Source: Nostoc sp. NOS(2021) (GTDB lineage: Bacteria; Cyanobacteriota; Cyanobacteriia; Cyanobacteriales; Nostocaceae). Taken from it: DNA of 64,000 nucleotides. Under the pieces are notes generated by a model. That model searched no databases. It was given only the letters and a program-made list of their open reading frames with translations, and had not been told where the DNA came from. The stretch lies in NCBI RefSeq assembly GCF_017115025.1, contig NZ_JABXKM010000306.1, positions 1-64,000 on the forward strand. The letters run 5' to 3'. Below are positions 27,013 to 37,866 of this stretch, piece after piece. Position 1 is the first letter of the stretch, and each line of letters begins with the position of its first letter. Made by a program: the position numbers and the translations under genes.

Positions 27013-30000
27013 TTAACCACTGCTAGGAATTTCAATCAAAAACTCTGTTCCTTCTCCTGGTTTAGAGGAACATTTAATCTGACCATGATGTTTTTCAACT
27101 ATTATTTGATAACTGATAGATAATCCTAACCCTGTACCTTTACCTATTGCTTTGGTGGTGAAGAAGGGGTCAAAAATGTGCGATCGCACCTCTTCTGGAA
27201 TTCCAAGACCATTATCAGCTATTCTAATTACAATCTGATTATTAACGGCTTGCGTACTAATCCAGATAGTCAAGGGTATTTTCGGACACGTTTGGGATAA
27301 CTTCAAATACCTTTGCTGTATAGTTTTAAACTTTTCCTCTAATGCATCAATACTGTTACTCAAAAGATTCATAAATACTTGATTTAATTGCGCGGGATAG
27401 CATTCGAGCAAAGTTAAAGTAGCATATTCTTTTATAATCTCAATAGCTGGGCGTTCATTATTGTTTTTGAGCCGATGCCCTAAAATCAGCAAAGTACTAT
27501 CCAAGCCTTCATGAATGTCTACTGGCTTCAATTCAGCCTCATCTGTACGAGAAAAGTTACGCAGTGATAGCACAATATCACAAATCCGCTCTGTTCCTAC
27601 TTTCATTGACTCAAGGGTTTTGGGTAAATCTTCCATGAGAAAGTCCAAATCAGTCTGGTCAATTTGCTCTTGAACAGTTGGCAATAGGGAGGAGTTTTGA
27701 CGGTAAATTTTCACTACATTTAGCAGTTCTTGAGTATATTCATTTAAATGGATAAGATTACCAAAAATAAAACTGATAGGATTGTTGATTTCATGCGCGA
27801 CTCCAGCAAGTAGTTGTCCTAAACCTGCCATTTTTTCACCCTGAATTAACCGGATCTGAGTTTGTTTTAATTCTTGTAGAGCTTGAGTAAGCTGTAAGGC
27901 TTGACGTTTAGTTTGTTCGAGTAATTCCGCTTGCTGAATTGCAATTCCAAATTGTACCCCTATTTGAGCCAGTAAATTAATTTCTTCCTCTTTCCAATAA
28001 CGCGGTTGCGAATTTTGATAAGCAACTAATAATCCCCATAATTTTTCGCCTTCCCGAATCGGAACAAAGGTTTCGTGACGCGGAAGTTCGTTATTGTCGT
28101 CTGTGTCTTCAAAAGTTTCTCTAATCATTGGTTGGGCTTTTACAACAGGTTTCCAACCATCTTTAAAGGAATCTGCCACAAATTTCCCGCTCCAATCTGG
28201 GTTGAAGCGGTAGATTGCAACTCGCTCGACTTCCAGCAACTCTCGCACAGCTTGAGTAGTAGTTATAAAAATAGTTTTAATATCGAGTGACTGGCGGATT
28301 TTATCAATGGTTGTAGCCAGCAATTCTTGCCGTTCCATTGCTTTCTGCCGTTCAGTGGCTTCTGCTAACTGGACAACTTGCATTTGAACTTGCTTTAAAT
28401 AAGAATCCTGTTTTAACGCGACTCCCAATTGCTCGGCTATTTGACTGGTAAATTCAATTTCAGATGGTTGCCAGTAACGAGGAGCGTTACATTGGTGAAT
28501 ACACAGCAATCCCCAAAGTTCACCTTTTTTCAATAGAGGTGCGATCATATTTGCACGCACTTGAAATTTTTCTAGGATTTGGATATAGCAACCTGAAAAG
28601 TTTTCTTGATAAATATCAGCGATCGCATTTACTCGACCTTGTGCGTAAAGGGTTGCAAAGTTTTGACCGAAGCAATAGTCATAAACTTTTTCTGCCATTA
28701 CCGAGTTACATTCAGGTACAAAATCCTCACAAATAAATTCTCCTTCCCAATCTTTTTGAGGGTCAAAACGAAAGACTGCCACTCGGTCTGCTTGCAGTAT
28801 TTGCCGTGCCTCGATGACAGTAGTCTGCAAGATTGTATCTAAATCTAGAGACTCCCGAATTCGAGTAATCACGCTAGTTAATGTCTTTTGTTGCTCTGCT
28901 TGGTACTGAGCGTCTGCCAGCAACTTATAGTGTTGCAGGGCCACACCAATTTGTGTGCCGATTTTGGTCAATGATTCGACTTCATAAGATTGCCACTGTC
29001 TGGGTAAAGTATTTTGGTAGGCAGCGATGATTCCCCAAAGTTGATCTCCCTGGAGAATCGGGGCAGTTGCAAAAGCTTTTGCCTGGAATTGCTCCAACAG
29101 CGTTATATGGCAGTCTGTTAATCCAGCTTGATAAATGTCATTAACTGCAAATGTCTGGTTGTCAACGTAACGTCCGCCTTGCGTGTGTTGTAAATAAGTA
29201 TCAAAAATCGTCGGCTGAACGCCAACTAAGGGAGTCCAGCCTGACGCAAATGATTCAGCAACAAAGTTACCACTCCAATCTGGATTGAAGCTAAAGATGG
29301 CAACTCGATCGGCTTGCAGCAGCTTGCGTATTTCTTGAGTTGTGGTTTTAAAGATGGCTTCAATATCAAGGCGTGAGCGAATTTCATCGACAATCTGAGC
29401 AATTACTTGGTCGCGTTGAGTCGCTTGAGCCAATTTTGCGGCTTGGGATTGAACTTGGTGGAGGTGCTTCGCTTGTTGAATCGCAACGGAAAGATGGTCA
29501 GCAATTTGACGAATAAATTCAATTTCCGATTCTTTCCAGTCACGAGCCTGACTGCACTGATGAATACAAAGCAATCCCCACAGTTCCTTCTCCTGTAATA
29601 GAGGGACAACGAGGTTGGCCTGTACCTGAAATTTACTCAAAATTTCCACATGACAATCACTAAGTCCCGCCTTGTAAATATCTGCTACTGCTTGCACTCG
29701 ACCTTGTTGATAACTGGAAGCAAATTGTTCTCCAAAGCAGTGGTCGTAAACTTTTAGTGCCATTGCTGAGTCCCAGCCAAGTGCAACATCCTCAGAAACA
29801 AATTCTCCTTCCCAATCTTTTTCTAGGTCAAACTGGAAGACTGCTACTCGGTCAGCATTTAGCAACTGACGCACTTGTGTAACGGTAGTTTGAAAAATTG
29901 TTTCTAAGTCAAGAGACTTCCGAATTCGCACAATTGCACTTGCCAGAGCCTTTTGTTGCTCTAGTTGCTCTTGAAGTTGAGCGCTTGACAAGAGAAGTTG

Positions 30001-30030
30001 ATTTTCCGTGAAATTTGAATTGGGTTCCAT
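27013..30030 (-). CDS. Multi-GAF sensor histidine kinase
   Basis: A soluble hybrid of 1005 residues: four GAF domains in tandem (about 30-190, 200-370, 385-550, 560-700), each with a DRVAxFxF motif and a WGLLxxHQ/WGxxxAYQ core, then a coiled linker, a HisKA domain with His746 in [10 protein letters not shown], and a HATPase domain with [17 protein letters not shown] and [13 protein letters not shown] domains 1 and 3 are closely alike and so are 2 and 4, suggesting duplication of a GAF pair. No chromophore Cys motif is obvious, so light sensing cannot be claimed. Its response regulator is not adjacent. Confidence 0.92.
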   Translation of the reverse strand: MEPNSNFTENQLLLSSAQLQEQLEQQKALASAIVRIRKSLDLETIFQTTVTQVRQLLNADRVAVFQFDLEKDWEGEFVSEDVALGWDSAMALKVYDHCFGEQFASSYQQGRVQAVADIYKAGLSDCHVEILSKFQVQANLVVPLLQEKELWGLLCIHQCSQARDWKESEIEFIRQIADHLSVAIQQAKHLHQVQSQAAKLAQATQRDQVIAQIVDEIRSRLDIEAIFKTTTQEIRKLLQADRVAIFSFNPDWSGNFVAESFASGWTPLVGVQPTIFDTYLQHTQGGRYVDNQTFAVNDIYQAGLTDCHITLLEQFQAKAFATAPILQGDQLWGIIAAYQNTLPRQWQSYEVESLTKIGTQIGVALQHYKLLADAQYQAEQQKTLTSVITRIRESLDLDTILQTTVIEARQILQADRVAVFRFDPQKDWEGEFICEDFVPECNSVMAEKVYDYCFGQNFATLYAQGRVNAIADIYQENFSGCYIQILEKFQVRANMIAPLLKKGELWGLLCIHQCNAPRYWQPSEIEFTSQIAEQLGVALKQDSYLKQVQMQVVQLAEATERQKAMERQELLATTIDKIRQSLDIKTIFITTTQAVRELLEVERVAIYRFNPDWSGKFVADSFKDGWKPVVKAQPMIRETFEDTDDNNELPRHETFVPIREGEKLWGLLVAYQNSQPRYWKEEEINLLAQIGVQFGIAIQQAELLEQTKRQALQLTQALQELKQTQIRLIQGEKMAGLGQLLAGVAHEINNPISFIFGNLIHLNEYTQELLNVVKIYRQNSSLLPTVQEQIDQTDLDFLMEDLPKTLESMKVGTERICDIVLSLRNFSRTDEAELKPVDIHEGLDSTLLILGHRLKNNNERPAIEIIKEYATLTLLECYPAQLNQVFMNLLSNSIDALEEKFKTIQQRYLKLSQTCPKIPLTIWISTQAVNNQIVIRIADNGLGIPEEVRSHIFDPFFTTKAIGKGTGLGLSISYQIIVEKHHGQIKCSSKPGEGTEFLIEIPSSG

Positions 30031-30706
30031 TGCTCTGGATTATCTCGTTTTTATACAAGGGTTCCTCATACCAAACTTTATGGGGTTAAAAGGTGTCAAA
30101 AATCTGACAAACTGCAAATTTTTACAGTCTTCAACTATTTCCCAGAAGATGGTTATTCTTATAGTTCCCCAATCTTTATCTATCCTCGTAATCGGTTAAA
30201 AAATAATTTTGGCTTGTACACAACAGAAGACATGACTAAGTACAGCTTTGTCGGGACTAATCAGAAAAGCGATCTGACCCAAGAAGCAGGGGAGTAAGGG
30301 AGTAGGGGAGTAGAGGAGAAAGATTTTAGACTCCCCTGCATTGGGTTTAAAGCACCATTATTCATTTATGCTCAAAAGAAAAACATTTATTTCGAGATGC
30401 AAGGCACGAGAAATAATGTGTCCTTATTTCAGAGCAAATAAATTTATTTATGGGGTTTCTCCTCTGCTCCCCATCCCCTCTGCTCCTTTGCCTCTTGTTT
30501 GACCCCTTTTGAATCGTTATCTAACTAACTTGCTATTGGCTGTATCATAGCAATCTCAGGAATTTAATTTTGAGCGTAGGCGTTGCCCTTGGCGGCGGGC
30601 TACGCACTTAAAATTACTAATTTGTCAAAATTTACCTGACAGACTGCGGGATTTCAGGTTAAATGTTTTAAAGTATGCACTCTGCAAGAGTTGTCGGGTA
30701 TTATTC
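30031..30706. other. Gene-free spacer before murJ
   Basis: Divergent region between the kinase (minus) and murJ (plus). It has GGGAGTA-type tandem repeats (about 30291-30322), CCCCTCTGCTCC-type repeats near 30470, and a palindrome of the GCGTAGGC...GCTACGC family at about 30573-30605. No gene seen. Confidence 0.5.
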
Positions 30707-32311
30707 GTGACACAACAAGACCAAAAACCTTCTCGTTCTTTCGCTGGAATTGCTGGCATTGTTGCCGCAGCCACATTAATTAGTAAAATCTTCGGTTTAG
30801 TGCGGCAGCAAGCGATCGCTGCCGCTTTTGGTGTTGGTGCTGCTGCCACTGCCTATAGTTATGCCTATATTATCCCTGGCTTTCTATTGATATTACTCGG
30901 TGGTGTAAATGGGCCGTTACACAGTGCGATCGTCAGCGTTTTAGCCAAGCGTCGGCGAGAAGAAGCGGCTCCCCTAGTGGAAACCGTGACAACGCTGGTG
31001 GCTGGAGTGCTGTTATTGGTGACAGTTGCTCAGATTTTCTTTGCGGATGCGATCGTTGATTTAGTCGGTCATGGCTTGGAGGCGACAACCAGAGCGATCG
31101 CAATTCAACAACTCCGCATTATGGCACCAATGGCTTTATTTTCGGGATTAATTGGCATTGGCTTCGGTACTCTCAATACAGCCAATCAATATTGGTTACT
31201 CTCCATTAGTCCTTTATTATCCAGTATTACCGTTGTTGCCGGTCTTGCTATTTTGGCTATGCAACTGGGCAAAGACATTATTAAGCCGGAGTACGCTTTA
31301 ATCGGGGGAATGGTCTTAGCTTGGGGAACCTTGGCAGGAGCAATTCTCCAGTGGTTAGTGCAGCTAATTGTCCAGTGGCGGTTAGGATTAGGCACATTAC
31401 GCCTGCGGTTTGAGTTTAAATCCCCTGGCGTTCAAGAAGTCATTAAAATCATGACTCCGGCAACAGTTTCCTCTGGAATGATGCCAATTAATGTTGCCAC
31501 TGACCTTTATTTTGCCAGTCCTATCCCTGGTGCGGCGGCAGGATTTAACTATGCCAATCTATTAGTCCAAACTCCTTTAGGGATTATTTCTAATATCATT
31601 TTACTGCCCCTATTACCAATATTTGCCAAACTTGCCGGCCCCGAAAATTGGCCAGAGCTAAAATTACGCATTCGCCAAGGACTGCTACTCACTGCCTTCA
31701 CCATGCTACCGCTAGGGGCGCTGATGGTGGCGCTATCAGTACCCATTGTGCAGGTGGTATATGAGCGCGGTGCTTTCAAGCCAGAAGCCACACAGCTAGT
31801 TTCATCATTATTAGTAGCTTATGGAATTGGGATGTTTGTCTATTTGGGACGTGATGTTTTGGTGCGGGTATTTTATGCTTTAGGCGATGGACAGACACCT
31901 TTTCGTATCAGTATTTTTAACATCTTGCTCAATATCTTATTAGATTGGTTTTTCGTTAAACCTTTTGGCGCTCCCGGTTTGGTGTTGGCAACAGTGGGTG
32001 TAAATTGCAGCTCAATGTTAATGCTGTTATGGTTGCTCGATCGCAAACTTAATGGTTTACCTTGGCGTGAGTGGAGTTTGCCAATTTTGGGTTTGACTGC
32101 GGGTAGCGTGGTAGCTGGGGTAGCAAGCTATGGGACATTGGTTGCTTCTCAACAATTCTTAGGTAACACGGGTTTACTGATTCTGGTGTTCCAGTTGTGT
32201 GTATCTGGCTTCGTGGGGATTGCGGTGTTTGCTGCGATCGCTTCATTGATGAAAATACCAGAGGTGAATATATTTATATTTCGTCTACGTCAGCGCTTTT
32301 TGAAGAAATAA
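30707..32311 (+). CDS. murJ: Lipid II flippase MurJ
   Basis: Moves lipid-linked peptidoglycan precursor across the inner membrane. 534 residues, about 14 hydrophobic helices. The N-terminal signature LISKIFGLVRQQAIAAAFG is typical of MviN/MurJ, with the conserved Arg in its first helix, and the later FYALGDGQTPFRIS loop is also family-specific. The start is a GTG at 30707. The length is normal. It appears to be a single-gene unit. Confidence 0.94.
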   Translation: MTQQDQKPSRSFAGIAGIVAAATLISKIFGLVRQQAIAAAFGVGAAATAYSYAYIIPGFLLILLGGVNGPLHSAIVSVLAKRRREEAAPLVETVTTLVAGVLLLVTVAQIFFADAIVDLVGHGLEATTRAIAIQQLRIMAPMALFSGLIGIGFGTLNTANQYWLLSISPLLSSITVVAGLAILAMQLGKDIIKPEYALIGGMVLAWGTLAGAILQWLVQLIVQWRLGLGTLRLRFEFKSPGVQEVIKIMTPATVSSGMMPINVATDLYFASPIPGAAAGFNYANLLVQTPLGIISNIILLPLLPIFAKLAGPENWPELKLRIRQGLLLTAFTMLPLGALMVALSVPIVQVVYERGAFKPEATQLVSSLLVAYGIGMFVYLGRDVLVRVFYALGDGQTPFRISIFNILLNILLDWFFVKPFGAPGLVLATVGVNCSSMLMLLWLLDRKLNGLPWREWSLPILGLTAGSVVAGVASYGTLVASQQFLGNTGLLILVFQLCVSGFVGIAVFAAIASLMKIPEVNIFIFRLRQRFLKK

Positions 32312-32464
32312 GTGCCATTTGAATATTTCAGTTGGTACACCCAAGTGGGTGAACAATAATTCAGCCAGTAGGGTGAACCAGCTGTGCGAGGTTACATTTT
32401 GTAAAAAAAGAGATTCTAGTACTAGAGAACATTAATTTTACTTAACTCTAGTGAGAATAATCTT

Positions 32465-32977
32465 ATGAAATTTACAAAATTAGCTGCCTCTGTACTTGCT
32501 GTTGCTTCCATTGTCCTTTCGGCGGGAATTGCTTCTGCTCAAACAGCCGGTACAAACGGCAATTACATCGGTGCTGGGATTGCGGTTGGTGCAACCAGTG
32601 GCGGACAAGGAAACGATGAAGCACAAGTTGGTGGCAATATTCAAGGACGATACGCCGTTCCCAAAACACCTTTTTCAGTGCGGGGTTCTGTGCTGTATGG
32701 TGGTGATGCTGCCGCAATTATGCCCATAGTGACTTACGATGCGCCCATCGCCAAAAATACTAACGTTTACTTCGGTGGTGGTTATTCTTTTGTAACTGAC
32801 GAAGGTCAAAAAACCCCATTGGGCAATCAGAATGCACCTGTAGTCACCCTTGGTATTGAATCAGAAGTTAGCAACAATGTCATTGCCTATGGCGATACTA
32901 AATGGGGTATTGATGCTTACAGAAATAGTGATGCTGATGCCCTCAGCTTCCAAGCTGGATTAGGCTATCGCTTCTAG
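32465..32977 (+). CDS. Small secreted beta-barrel-like outer membrane protein
   Basis: 170 residues with a signal peptide (MKFTKLAASVLAVASIVLSA, probable cleavage after GIASAQ). The mature part is Gly-rich with alternating hydrophobic strands and ends in SFQAGLGYRF. A terminal Phe in such a context is the hallmark recognised by the BAM machinery, so a small outer-membrane barrel is likely. Family otherwise unknown. ATG start, independent unit. Confidence 0.78.
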   Translation: MKFTKLAASVLAVASIVLSAGIASAQTAGTNGNYIGAGIAVGATSGGQGNDEAQVGGNIQGRYAVPKTPFSVRGSVLYGGDAAAIMPIVTYDAPIAKNTNVYFGGGYSFVTDEGQKTPLGNQNAPVVTLGIESEVSNNVIAYGDTKWGIDAYRNSDADALSFQAGLGYRF

Positions 32978-33038
32978 TGATTACGAGCTAGAAAACAGCT
33001 TATTCGCAAGCTAAAGCAATGATGTTTGCCAGCCGTAA

Positions 33039-33135
33039 TATAGCGGTTCTCAATTGCATAGAATATAGACCATTCGTAGTAGGGGGACAGCATTGCTGTC
33101 CCCCTACCGCGTATTGCATCCAAACGAGAGCCGTA
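33039..33135. mobile_element. TATAGC-family MITE
   Basis: A 97-bp unit. The left end TATAGCGGTTCTCAATTGC is matched by the inverted right end GCATCCAAACGAGAGCCGTA. A perfect GTAGGGGGACAGC/GCTGTCCCCCTAC hairpin forms the core. Shares its right arm with 24943-25268. The rest of the 321-bp gap (32978-33298) shows no gene. Confidence 0.65.
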
Positions 33136-33298
33136 ATCATAATTCATTCTGTCATATCTGAGTATCCATACTCAGATATGAACTCTTTTTTTAATCATTT
33201 TTATTTATGATTTTGATAAACAATTATATTGGCTATTATTCAGTAGTTTCTCTTAAAGTGAAATGACCAATTTTGAATATGCGTAAAAGATATTACTC

Positions 33299-33604
33299 AT
33301 GGAAAAGATTAATCCCATTCTAGAAATAATTGGTGAAACAACTGACGTGGAATCTTGGCTGATTCGAGCGGGGCTAAGATTTTCAGACTTAGGTAACGAT
33401 GCTGCAAGTATAGCAATCCGTAAGCAATGGCGAGAGTACCAAGCCGCAGTGCAAAGATGCTGTGCAACCCTACACCAACCACCGTCAAGTGTTCAACTCA
33501 GCGGCGACTATGCCAAGTTGAGAATACCTGGTGGTGCATCAACCTATTCGGAAGCTAGGGCGGTGAAGTTTCCCAGGCGTGAGAGTGATTCCTTTGATCA
33601 CTGA
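33299..33604 (+). CDS. Hypothetical protein, 101 residues
   Basis: Not recognised. A small basic protein with ATG start. The N-terminal half is helical in appearance (ESWLIRAGLRFSDLG) and the middle has KQWREYQAAVQRCCATL. No signal peptide or membrane segment. It converges with the DUF3769 gene, its stop lying only 12 bp from that gene's stop. Confidence 0.6.
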   Translation: MEKINPILEIIGETTDVESWLIRAGLRFSDLGNDAASIAIRKQWREYQAAVQRCCATLHQPPSSVQLSGDYAKLRIPGGASTYSEARAVKFPRRESDSFDH

Positions 33605-33615
33605 TAACTGTTTGA

Positions 33616-36561
33616 CTAATTCTCCTGTTGCACGCCGTTTACTACTGGCTTAATTTCCGAAAATGGATCAGTGCCGCCACCCCAGTTAAAATCACTAATT
33701 CGGATGGTGAAGCCGCCTAACTCCAGCACCGGATTGTAACGCAAGGTGATGCCATAGCTGCGACGGCTATATTCCAAAATGTAGTCGGTGCTAGTTTGTA
33801 CACCAGTATCTAAGTTAACGGATGTTTGGAAGCCTAAGCGAAAAGGGCCGTAGATTTGCTGTGATATCCCAGCGCTCAACACTTTGTTATCAACGGAGCG
33901 ATCAAACAAAAAGGGTGATAATCCGTTATTTAAGCCTTGGGAGTAACTAACATTAAAGGCGGTATAGTCGAAAAAAGGTCGAGAAGAATGACCAATTTGA
34001 CCTTGTAAGCCAATTGTACCAGTTAAGGTGCTTTGGTTATCACCATCGCTATAATAACTGCTAGTACCTGTGATGGCAGCGATCGCTAGCAAGTAAGGAA
34101 CTACAGGTTTAGCCGTGTATCGTAATCCCTGACTGGCAGTGGGTGGTAATGGTTTTCCCTGCCACAGTAACAGCCCACGACTGACGGTAGCGCTGCCTTG
34201 TAAACGACTTAATGAGATGCGATCATTTTTACGCTGCGGTTTTAGTAAGTCTTGGCGATCGGTGTTGGCATCGATATACTGAGCACTTGCCTGATAGGTG
34301 AGGTTGATGCCACTTTTTCCTAGAGGAATCACAGGAGAGGTAATAATGCCGCCAAAACTGCTCTGGACAGTTTGAAAGCCGAGGCTACCGTTGTAGAGGC
34401 GATCGCGGTAGTTATATTGCAGATTAAAGATGTAGGGAAGGCGATCGCCTAATGTCTGGCGCAACGCAAAATTCGCCCGCAAATTGTTTTCCACCTGGCT
34501 CAAGTCAAGACTGGTTAACTGCCCAGTCCCCTGAAATGTTGTCCGTGGACTCAAAACCGAATTTATCCTTGTCTTCACACCAAACAGTGCGCCTAAGTCA
34601 CTCGTGCCATCTTGCACAGCTCTCTGTACTAATAACTGGGGCGTGATCGTCCAGCGAGTCTGGTCTGTATTGATCACTGGAAAGGCACGCTCAACATAGA
34701 AACCACCCCGATCAGTTCCATCATAGCCGGGAGAGACTAGAAAGGGTGTAACGTCCCGCTCTCGGCGGTCAATAGTATGCTCATCCACCGGAATTGGTAA
34801 AGACAATGTTTGATCCAATACCAAACGCTGTCCCTGTGTCCTGATGCGGTCTACCAAGGGTGTCTCTCGCGTTAGAGTTACTTTATTTGCGCGTAATTCT
34901 AGTTCTGGGGGCGAAAAAGGATCATTGGTGATGCGGACATCGCTTGCTTGCCAGCCTTGCGGATAGAAGTCAATGTGTTCAGCTTCAAACCTGAGCCGAT
35001 TGACTACACCCCCTGATTTCGGTGGCGGGATGTTGGTAGCGCCTGCCTGACCACCAAATGTCAGATCAATTCCTCCAGGGCTGCTTACACCGGAAAGGGG
35101 CTGATTGGCTATAATGCGATCGCTTGGCGGACGTTTTGAGACTCCACCAGCAGTTACACCGGTGGGTAAAAAAGCAAAATCTGTTTGTGCTGAGGGTACG
35201 TAAATTTCTCCTCTACCATTTTCCAGTTCCCCACTATCTTGAACAAAGTTATAGGTAAAGCGTTGTCCACGCAGTATCTGATCGCCCCGTGTTAAAGTGA
35301 CGTTGCCTTCTCCCGCAGCGATCAAATTGTCCAAATTGACTTGCAGGCGATCGGCATCCACCACTGCCCCATCAAATCGCACAACTACATTACCAACAGC
35401 TGTAATAATTCGCCGTTGCTCGTCATACTCTTGCCGATCGGAAGTGACTTCCACAATTCTCGGCCCGGCTGGCGGGGTGGTGGCTGGCGCAGTTGTACCA
35501 GATGGTTGAACTTGTGGTTGATTAGTAGAATTTACCTTTGGTGTAGGGGTTAGTGCTTGAGTTTGTTGCTGGGTTTGGGAATTGAATTCTACAGTGATGG
35601 GCGTTGAGAGTTGATTTGTCGGGTTACGAGACTTGAATTCTATAAAATTTTGTACTGATTGAGAACTCGGTGCAAGATCAGCAGCAGATACAGAGATATT
35701 GTCTGCTCTTGGAAACTGTTGTGCAGTAATATCACTTTGCTGTTTTTGTTGAGTTAACTTCTCAGCTAAAATTTCCGCCTTGGACTCGACTAACTTGTGG
35801 CTATTTGTGGTACTTGGGGCAATTTGAAGAGGACGCGGAGATTGAGCGACAAGGGGATTTGGGGAAACTGTATAGCTAAAGCTACCAAAGTCCAAAAAGG
35901 TTTGTTTTTCTTCACCACTAGAGTTTGGATCTGGCAATCGCTGACCGAGTTTTTGAGAAGGTTCACCTTTTGCGTCTAGATCGGAAGCCTCAGCTACAAC
36001 TTTTCTTGGCAACGCAGTGGCTTCTCTTTGCGTCTCCCGTTTGTGCAGCGCCGACATTAGGAGAAGTTCCGAGCGTCGGACGGCGACGCTCGGACTTGTC
36101 TTTATGTCTTCTTGATATTGGCGATTAGAGGTTTTAACCTCATACGTGGGATAACCAACGACCAGCGGCTGCCCCAAAAGCGCAGCAGTTCCAGAACCGA
36201 TGAGTGGGGAAGTTTCTGGTGGGAAGCTTTCTGGTGAATAAGGTACAGAGGGAGTTTCGGCAACTAGCAAGTCATTCTGAGTTAAGTTGGAAGGAGTTAG
36301 CAATAAAGGATGACTTTTGGTGTTACCCGCAATTGCCAACTGAGCCAAAGCCTTGGGCTGCTTGGATTTGTCTGTCTTTTCGTGTATTCCAGTCTCAACA
36401 AGGGAAAGAAACTTTGTATGACTAGCAGATGAGGCGGGATTTACAGGTTGTAAAGGTTCCAGGATAGGAGGCGGATCGGGCGGCAGAACTGGATGAAGCA
36501 TATTTGAGCAAAATCGGGCTAACAAACAGCCAAATGACGGGCGGAAGGATAAATAATACAT
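33616..36561 (-). CDS. DUF3769 protein, LptD/OstA-like outer membrane protein
   Basis: 981 residues. The N-terminal third is a disordered, Pro/Ser/Gln-rich region; the centre has an OstA/LptA-like jellyroll (TAVGNVVVRFDGAVVDADRL); the C-terminal half is a predicted beta-barrel with many aromatic-flanked strands (YTAFNVSYSQGLNN). This is the cyanobacterial form of the LPS-assembly outer-membrane protein. The ATG at 36561 gives no clear signal peptide; an ATG at 36501 is possible. A repeat-derived segment (about 36020-36100, CGAGCGTCGGACGGCGACGCTCGG type) is read in frame. It lies downstream of psbI on the same strand. Confidence 0.85.
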   Translation of the reverse strand: MYYLSFRPSFGCLLARFCSNMLHPVLPPDPPPILEPLQPVNPASSASHTKFLSLVETGIHEKTDKSKQPKALAQLAIAGNTKSHPLLLTPSNLTQNDLLVAETPSVPYSPESFPPETSPLIGSGTAALLGQPLVVGYPTYEVKTSNRQYQEDIKTSPSVAVRRSELLLMSALHKRETQREATALPRKVVAEASDLDAKGEPSQKLGQRLPDPNSSGEEKQTFLDFGSFSYTVSPNPLVAQSPRPLQIAPSTTNSHKLVESKAEILAEKLTQQKQQSDITAQQFPRADNISVSAADLAPSSQSVQNFIEFKSRNPTNQLSTPITVEFNSQTQQQTQALTPTPKVNSTNQPQVQPSGTTAPATTPPAGPRIVEVTSDRQEYDEQRRIITAVGNVVVRFDGAVVDADRLQVNLDNLIAAGEGNVTLTRGDQILRGQRFTYNFVQDSGELENGRGEIYVPSAQTDFAFLPTGVTAGGVSKRPPSDRIIANQPLSGVSSPGGIDLTFGGQAGATNIPPPKSGGVVNRLRFEAEHIDFYPQGWQASDVRITNDPFSPPELELRANKVTLTRETPLVDRIRTQGQRLVLDQTLSLPIPVDEHTIDRRERDVTPFLVSPGYDGTDRGGFYVERAFPVINTDQTRWTITPQLLVQRAVQDGTSDLGALFGVKTRINSVLSPRTTFQGTGQLTSLDLSQVENNLRANFALRQTLGDRLPYIFNLQYNYRDRLYNGSLGFQTVQSSFGGIITSPVIPLGKSGINLTYQASAQYIDANTDRQDLLKPQRKNDRISLSRLQGSATVSRGLLLWQGKPLPPTASQGLRYTAKPVVPYLLAIAAITGTSSYYSDGDNQSTLTGTIGLQGQIGHSSRPFFDYTAFNVSYSQGLNNGLSPFLFDRSVDNKVLSAGISQQIYGPFRLGFQTSVNLDTGVQTSTDYILEYSRRSYGITLRYNPVLELGGFTIRISDFNWGGGTDPFSEIKPVVNGVQQEN

Positions 36562-36612
36562 TTTGCCTTCCGACTGTCGCCTTCTGCTACCGGCAGCAAG
36601 CCACTTGGAGGA

Positions 36613-36646
36613 GGAAACTTACTAGGCGAAAGTTTAGTAAGTTTCC
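36613..36646. terminator. Hairpin between psbI and the DUF3769 gene
   Basis: GGAAACTTACTA pairs perfectly with TAGTAAGTTTCC around a 10-base loop. There is no U-run on the minus-strand side, so it may be a processing or stability element for the psbI message rather than a full terminator. Confidence 0.5.
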
Positions 36647-36698
36647 GTGGCGTTTAGTATCTTCCGCCTTCTAAAGTCGCGGATGATTTATCGTCCTT

Positions 36699-36815
36699 TT
36701 ACTCTAAGTCCCGACGGCCGGGGTTACGAGCGGGATCGTTCGACAAAAATCCGAAGACGAAGAGAGTGGCGAAGAAGGCAACAACAATATAAACAGCGAT
36801 TTTTAAAGTCAGCAT
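36699..36815 (-). CDS. psbI: Photosystem II reaction center protein I
   Basis: A 38-residue thylakoid membrane protein of the photosystem II core, next to the D1 subunit and needed for stable PSII assembly. The translation starts [19 protein letters not shown] and ends NPGRRDLE, matching PsbI over its whole length, with one membrane helix and the conserved [11 protein letters not shown] stromal end. GGAG precedes the ATG at good spacing. Upstream, at about 36842-36885, an imperfect AGCTTTTCT/AGAAAAGATAGCT hairpin may lie in the 5' leader. Confidence 0.96.
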   Translation of the reverse strand: MLTLKIAVYIVVAFFATLFVFGFLSNDPARNPGRRDLE

Positions 36816-37167
36816 AGAAATATCTCCAACGGGTAAGACAAAGAGAGCTTTTCTTTCAGGATCTGCCATGCAGAAAAGATAGCTCCTTTATATTACCCAA
36901 ATCTCGTCCCTTTTTTAGAGGACTCTGGGGACTTGGGACTAGGAATTGGGGACTGGGGACTGGCAGTGCCTATCCTACGGTTATTGAGAATGGTGCAAGG
37001 TGTCAGTTGTCTGACTTTTAGATGCCCTTAAGAAATAACTCAGAGACTGGTTACTCTTGTGACTTGTGACGTTGACTAACGGCAAAGGTTTCCCAAAAAA
37101 GGGAACAAGTTACAGGTTACAGGGGATAGTTATTATGCCCAATTCCCAATGCCCAATGCCTTATTTC
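36816..37167. other. Leader and promoter region of psbI, with repeats
   Basis: The first 70 bases hold the imperfect hairpin in the psbI leader. From about 36920 to 36965 there are GGGGACTTGGGACTAGG-type heptamer repeats, and CCCAATGCCCAATGCC near 37143. No gene. Confidence 0.5.
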
Positions 37168-37866
37168 TCAGATTGAAGTTTTGCTAGCTAGGTCTTTGCC
37201 AATTCGGTTTTTGATTACTCGTGCAGGTATGCCTACAGCAACGGAGAAAGGAGGAATATCTCTATTGACAACTGCTCCTGCACCAATAACACTGCCTTTG
37301 CCGATAGTAACGCCATCTAATACTGTTACTCCATGTCCTAGCCAACAGTCATCCTCAATCACAATTCCCTTGCGAGTAACACCTTGGTATTTAATCGGCT
37401 CTATCAAATCGGCAAAATTATGATTATTGGCATATATCCCTGAGTGGGCAGCAATCAAGCAGTGTTTACCAATTTTAATGTCTCCTGGCCCCTCAATAGA
37501 CACGTTGGGGCCAATGAAGGTATCTTCATCAATATATATACATGTATCTTCCAAAGACCCGATATCAACGTTACGCTCAATGGCGACTCTATTTCCTAGA
37601 TGAATTCTATTATTTTTGTGTCCTCTAGCATTCATCCGCACACCCTTGAAAATATAGACTCCACTGCCTATCTCAATACAAGAAGTACCGTAAAATTCAA
37701 CACCATTTTGAATATACACTGGGCTGTCTATCTGGGCAAAAATACTACGATATCCCAAATTACGCAACTTTGGCCCGATAAGAAGTGTCGGAATATCTCC
37801 TAACACAGTAGTTACTAAAAGTTCTTGCACGCGCTGCAATTTGGAAAAATCTTGCTCGTTATGCAT
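37168..37866 (-). CDS. Hexapeptide-repeat acyltransferase
   Basis: About 232 residues from the ATG at 37866; a TTG at 37884 is the alternative. A left-handed beta-helix built of hexapeptides is clear in FIGPNVSIEG, IKIGKHCLIAAHSG and CWLGHGVTVLDGVTIGKGS. The acceptor loop NNHNF supplies the likely catalytic His, and the VGIPARVIKN end is typical of the maltose/galactoside O-acetyltransferase group. It probably acetylates a sugar of a surface polysaccharide. No polysaccharide genes adjoin it. Confidence 0.88.
   Translation of the reverse strand: MHNEQDFSKLQRVQELLVTTVLGDIPTLLIGPKLRNLGYRSIFAQIDSPVYIQNGVEFYGTSCIEIGSGVYIFKGVRMNARGHKNNRIHLGNRVAIERNVDIGSLEDTCIYIDEDTFIGPNVSIEGPGDIKIGKHCLIAAHSGIYANNHNFADLIEPIKYQGVTRKGIVIEDDCWLGHGVTVLDGVTIGKGSVIGAGAVVNRDIPPFSVAVGIPARVIKNRIGKDLASKTSI

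Noticed and set aside
32465-32977. Opposite-strand and shifted frames within the small OMP gene
   Set aside because: They are shadows; the in-frame signal peptide and terminal Phe support only the plus-strand frame from 32465.
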